DNA of 6,563 nucleotides from Candidatus Roizmanbacteria bacterium CG06_land_8_20_14_3_00_34_14. Its GTDB lineage: Bacteria > Patescibacteriota > Microgenomatia > UBA1406 > GWC2-37-13. The position numbers and the translations under genes were made by a program. Positions 4,275 to 6,563 of this stretch are shown here, one piece after another; the stretch's first letter is position 1; every line of letters begins with the position of its first letter. The stretch spans positions 1 to 6,563 of the forward strand of contig PEVZ01000010.1 in NCBI GenBank assembly GCA_002779665.1, given 5' to 3'. The notes under the pieces were generated by a model. That model was not told the origin of the DNA. It was given only the letters and a program-made list of their open reading frames with translations, and did no database searches.

Positions 4275-4910
4275 ATGAAAGTTATAAAAATTGATGCAAA
4301 AAAGTTTTCAGATAAGATTTTATCAATGAAAGGAATTTCTAAAAAGACAGTTGAAGAGCATTTGAAGTTATATAACGGATATGTAAATAAATATAATGAA
4401 ATTCAGGAAAAGTTATCTTTATTAAAAGACGAGGATTATACAAAAGCCAATCAGGTTTTTTCCAATATCCGCGAACTAAAAGTTGAGCTGTCTTTTGCTT
4501 GGGGCGGAGTTGTTAATCATGAAATATATTTTTCTCATCTTGGAGGAAAAGGCGGGAAACCGGCAGATAGTTTATTGAAGCAAATTGAAAAAGATTTTGG
4601 CAGTTTTGAAAATTACAAAAAAGATGTAAAGGCGACCGCTATTTCCGCCCGTGGTTGGGTATGGACAGGTTGGAATCATATGGAGGAAAGATTAGCTAAT
4701 TATCTTGGTGATTCACAAAATACTTTTTCTATGTGGGGAGTGACGCCAATCGTCGCCCTTGATACTTACGAACATGCATATTTTATAGACTATGGAATTA
4801 ATCGCGGAGGTTATGTAGATTCTTTTTTTGAAAATTTAGATTGGAAAGTAATTGAAGAAAATTTTGAAGAGTTGGTTGGGTGTTGTGGAGAAGAGTGTCA
4901 ATGTGAATAA
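4275..4910 (+). CDS. Fe/Mn-family superoxide dismutase
   Basis: A 211-residue protein of the iron/manganese superoxide dismutase family, converting superoxide to oxygen and hydrogen peroxide. All four metal ligands are placed as expected: H29 in the N-terminal helical hairpin, H82 in VNHEIYF, and D163 and H167 in ALDTYEHAYFIDYG. The RGWVWTGW segment (126-133) matches the conserved GWAWL region, and Y36 is at the gateway Tyr position. The usual WEHAY Trp is Tyr165, and the usual HH after the first ligand is L32-Y33. Metal preference cannot be decided by eye. There is no signal peptide, so it is cytosolic. The C-terminus ends in GCCGEECQCE, four Cys absent from ordinary family members. It follows the cupredoxin gene and is followed 22 nt later by gltX. 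No Shine-Dalgarno site. Confidence 0.93.
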   Translation: MKVIKIDAKKFSDKILSMKGISKKTVEEHLKLYNGYVNKYNEIQEKLSLLKDEDYTKANQVFSNIRELKVELSFAWGGVVNHEIYFSHLGGKGGKPADSLLKQIEKDFGSFENYKKDVKATAISARGWVWTGWNHMEERLANYLGDSQNTFSMWGVTPIVALDTYEHAYFIDYGINRGGYVDSFFENLDWKVIEENFEELVGCCGEECQCE

Positions 4911-4918
4911 AGGTATTA

Positions 4919-4924
4919 TATAAT
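4919..4924 (+). promoter_or_regulatory. Possible -10 box of gltX
   Basis: A perfect TATAAT lies 8 nt before the gltX ATG at 4933, a spacing that would give a leaderless message. No -35 match lies 16-18 bp upstream and it is not an extended -10, so gltX may instead be cotranscribed with the superoxide dismutase gene. Confidence 0.4.
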
Positions 4925-4932
4925 TTGTGAAT

Positions 4933-6351
4933 ATGGTAAGAACTCGAATTGCCCCTTCACCGACCGGAGCCGATGTCCACGTAGGATCAGTGGCAACTGC
5001 TTTAATGAACTACGCTTGGGCGAAAAAAAATAAAGGTCAGTTTGTTATTAGAATAGAGGATACTGATAGGACAAGAATTGTTGAGGGTGGTGAAGCCCAG
5101 ATGCTTTCAACCTTAAAAAGGATTGGGCTTATTGCTGATGAATCTCCAGAGGTTGGCGGTCCTTACGCTCCATATCGTCAGTCTGAGAGGCTCAATATCT
5201 ACAAAAAATATGCGGAAGAATTAGTTGTCAAAGGTAAGGCCTATTACTGCATTTGCACACAGGAAAGATTAGCAAAGATGCGTAGTGAACAGCAAGCAAA
5301 AAAACAGGTTCCAAAATATGACCGCCTTTGTTTAGCTCATCAAAAAGAAATTATTAGTAAGATTAAATCAGAAGGAGTTCGTCACGTAATTCGCTTATTA
5401 ATTCCTGAAGGCCAAATAAAGTTTAATGATGCCGTTCGTGGAGAAATAATAATTGATGCAAAAAATATTGATGATCAGGTTATTTTAAAGTCGGACGGAT
5501 TTCCGACCTATCATCTGGGAGTAGTCGTTGATGATCATTTAATGAAAATTACCCATATTATTCGTGGTGAAGAATGGTTGCCTTCGACTCCCAAACACGT
5601 AATTCTATATCAAGCTTTTGGATGGGATTTGCCAACTTTTGTTCATATCTCATTGCTTCGCAATCCTGATAAATCTAAACTCTCCAAAAGAAAAAATCCG
5701 GTTTGGACATCTTATTATTTAGATCAAGGAATACTTCCGGAAGCCTTACTTAATTATTTGGCTTTAATGGGTTGGAGTCATCCGGAAGGAAAAGATATTT
5801 TTTCACTTGACGAATACATTAAAGTTTTTGATATTAAAGATATTCAGACTTCCTCACCGATCTTTGATCCGGTAAAACTCGAATGGATGAATGGGATGTA
5901 CATAAGAAAGTATCCAGTATTAAGTATTAAGTATAAAGTATTGGAATTTTACAAGGATAAAAAACTCGATGAAAAACTTGTTGAAAAGACTATTCCATTA
6001 ATTCAGGATAGAATCAAAAAACTTTCTGATTATTTAACCCTGTGTGAGTTCTTTTTCAAAACCCCGAAAAAATATGAAGTTGACCTTTCAAATAAAAAAG
6101 AATTTTTTGAAAAAGTTTACAGCGAATTAGAAAAAGTAACAGATTGGAAAGCGCTTGTCATTGGAGAATCGTTAATTAATTTAGCGAAAAAATTAGAGAT
6201 AAAAAATTCCCAGTTTTTTATGGATATACGCTTAGTTATCACCGGTAAAAAAATTTCTCCTCCGCTGAATGAATCAATGGAGATATTGGGAAAAGAGGAA
6301 TGCCTAAAGAGGTTGACAAGGATTCAATTTTTTTGTATCTTTAGTGTATGA
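4933..6351 (+). CDS. gltX: Glutamyl-tRNA synthetase
   Basis: A 472-residue class I aminoacyl-tRNA synthetase that charges tRNA-Glu (and perhaps tRNA-Gln for later amidation, if GlnRS is absent). It opens VRTRIAPSPTG; the HIGH box reads HVGS (16-19). Next come FVIRIEDTDR, GGPYAPYRQSERL, a possible zinc site (C106, C108, C133, H136), RSDGFPTYH-like KSDGFPTYHLGVVVDDHLM, HIIRGEEWLPSTPKH, and the KMSKS box KLSKR (249-253), then LPEALLNYLALMGW and the helical anticodon-binding region. The ATG at 4933 is preferred to the in-frame GTG at 4927 because the family starts directly at VRTR and TATAAT sits 8 nt upstream of the ATG. A five-unit 7-nt array encodes about residues 326-338, just after NGMYIRK. 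The last dozen residues (LTRIQFFCIFSV) are encoded by the promoter of the next gene, whose ATG overlaps the TGA. Confidence 0.95.
   Translation: MVRTRIAPSPTGADVHVGSVATALMNYAWAKKNKGQFVIRIEDTDRTRIVEGGEAQMLSTLKRIGLIADESPEVGGPYAPYRQSERLNIYKKYAEELVVKGKAYYCICTQERLAKMRSEQQAKKQVPKYDRLCLAHQKEIISKIKSEGVRHVIRLLIPEGQIKFNDAVRGEIIIDAKNIDDQVILKSDGFPTYHLGVVVDDHLMKITHIIRGEEWLPSTPKHVILYQAFGWDLPTFVHISLLRNPDKSKLSKRKNPVWTSYYLDQGILPEALLNYLALMGWSHPEGKDIFSLDEYIKVFDIKDIQTSSPIFDPVKLEWMNGMYIRKYPVLSIKYKVLEFYKDKKLDEKLVEKTIPLIQDRIKKLSDYLTLCEFFFKTPKKYEVDLSNKKEFFEKVYSELEKVTDWKALVIGESLINLAKKLEIKNSQFFMDIRLVITGKKISPPLNESMEILGKEECLKRLTRIQFFCIFSV
5909..5943 (+). repeat. Five-unit heptanucleotide tandem array inside gltX
   Basis: Five 7-nt units in tandem, AGTATCC, AGTATTA, AGTATTA, AGTATAA and AGTATTG, encode the KYPVLSIKYKVL segment after the conserved NGMYIRK of gltX. 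The middle units are identical. A one-unit change would frameshift gltX. Confidence 0.8.
6313..6341 (+). promoter_or_regulatory. Sigma70-type promoter inside the gltX 3' end, predicting a leaderless mRNA
   Basis: TTGACA (6313-6318), a 17-bp spacer and TATCTT (6336-6341) lie inside the last codons of gltX. The next gene's ATG at 6348 begins 7 nt after the end of the -10, so the predicted start coincides with the A of the ATG. Confidence 0.72.
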
Positions 6352-6563
6352 AATTAAAAATCGCGTTACTGGTAATATTTGGTTTATTAGTTTTTAGTCC
6401 TTTATTAACAAAAGCAGAATTGCCAACAGGTCAGATTGACGTAAGAGAAAAGAGGCAGGAAATGATAAAAGAAGTTCAAAATACAAGGCAGAACATAAAA
6501 GAAAATATTTTAGAACAAAAAGAGAAAAGAGAAACATTTAGAGAGACTTTACAAGCGGAAAGA
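6348..6563 (+). CDS. Secreted or exported coiled-coil protein, unknown function (3' end cut by window)
   Basis: The frame is open from the ATG at 6348 to the right edge (72 codons). Residues 1-23 form a signal peptide: MKLK, a hydrophobic core IALLVIFGLLVF, then SPLLTKA with probable cleavage after A23; a retained anchor is possible. From about residue 30 the sequence is rich in Glu, Lys, Arg and Gln with regularly spaced hydrophobics (REKRQEMIKEVQ, KENILEQKEKRETF), typical of a long charged coiled coil. I do not recognise the family. The ATG overlaps the gltX stop by ATGA, but the gene has its own promoter in the gltX 3' end, and no Shine-Dalgarno site. Confidence 0.75.
   Translation, partial: MKLKIALLVIFGLLVFSPLLTKAELPTGQIDVREKRQEMIKEVQNTRQNIKENILEQKEKRETFRETLQAER

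Noticed and set aside
4896..4901. TGTCAA (TTGACA on the minus strand) near the end of the dismutase gene
   Set aside because: There is no -10 at a suitable distance on the minus strand and no gene for it to serve.
4927..4932. GTG start for gltX at 4927
   Set aside because: It adds only M-N before the family's normal M-V-R-T-R start, and the predicted transcript would begin after it; the ATG at 4933 is more likely, though the GTG is not excluded.
1..6563. Alternative genetic code with TGA read as Gly or Trp
   Set aside because: TGA ends the GxxExxY and gltX genes at sensible positions and does not occur in frame within any of the genes.
1..6563. tRNA, rRNA, CRISPR array or insertion sequence
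   Set aside because: No cloverleaf, rRNA segment, regularly spaced repeat-spacer pattern, or transposase with terminal inverted repeats was seen; the short 7-nt arrays have no spacers.

Overview
The window reads as a compact, AT-rich bacterial chromosome segment, most likely from the Patescibacteria/Candidate Phyla Radiation (possibly Microgenomates). I infer this from the protein types, very short intergenic spaces, almost no well-placed Shine-Dalgarno sites and an orphan CuA protein. The lineage is inference: there is no rRNA or other decisive marker here. The standard code fits, since TGA serves as a stop and no gene carries it internally.

Layout. On the minus strand, 1..1209 is a class II fructose-bisphosphate aldolase that runs off the left edge. 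It diverges from a plus-strand unit beginning near 1288: an extended -10 promoter, a 28-codon leader ORF with four Ser codons in six, two alternative hairpins, an intrinsic terminator, then a phosphoserine-phosphatase-like HAD gene (1468..2397). Together these look like a textbook transcription attenuator and are the most interesting thing in the window. The HAD gene converges on and overlaps yidD (membrane-insertion factor), which lies just downstream of a GxxExxY nuclease-fold gene on the minus strand.

From 3055 everything is on the plus strand: trmD (tRNA m1G37 methyltransferase), a membrane-anchored CuA cupredoxin, an Fe/Mn superoxide dismutase with a Cys-rich tail, gltX (glutamyl-tRNA synthetase), and the start of a secreted, coiled-coil protein cut by the right edge.

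How the parts relate. trmD and gltX are translation housekeeping genes; the cupredoxin and superoxide dismutase look like a small metal/oxygen module and share a 12-nt upstream element at nearly the same distance from their start codons. Three promoters have a perfect TTGACA with a 17-bp spacer (aldolase, cupredoxin, right-edge gene), two of them embedded in the 3' end of the preceding gene. Several -10 boxes sit so close to the start codon that the mRNAs should be leaderless or nearly so. trmD and gltX each carry a 7-nt-period tandem array inside the coding sequence. No tRNA, rRNA, CRISPR array or insertion sequence was recognised.
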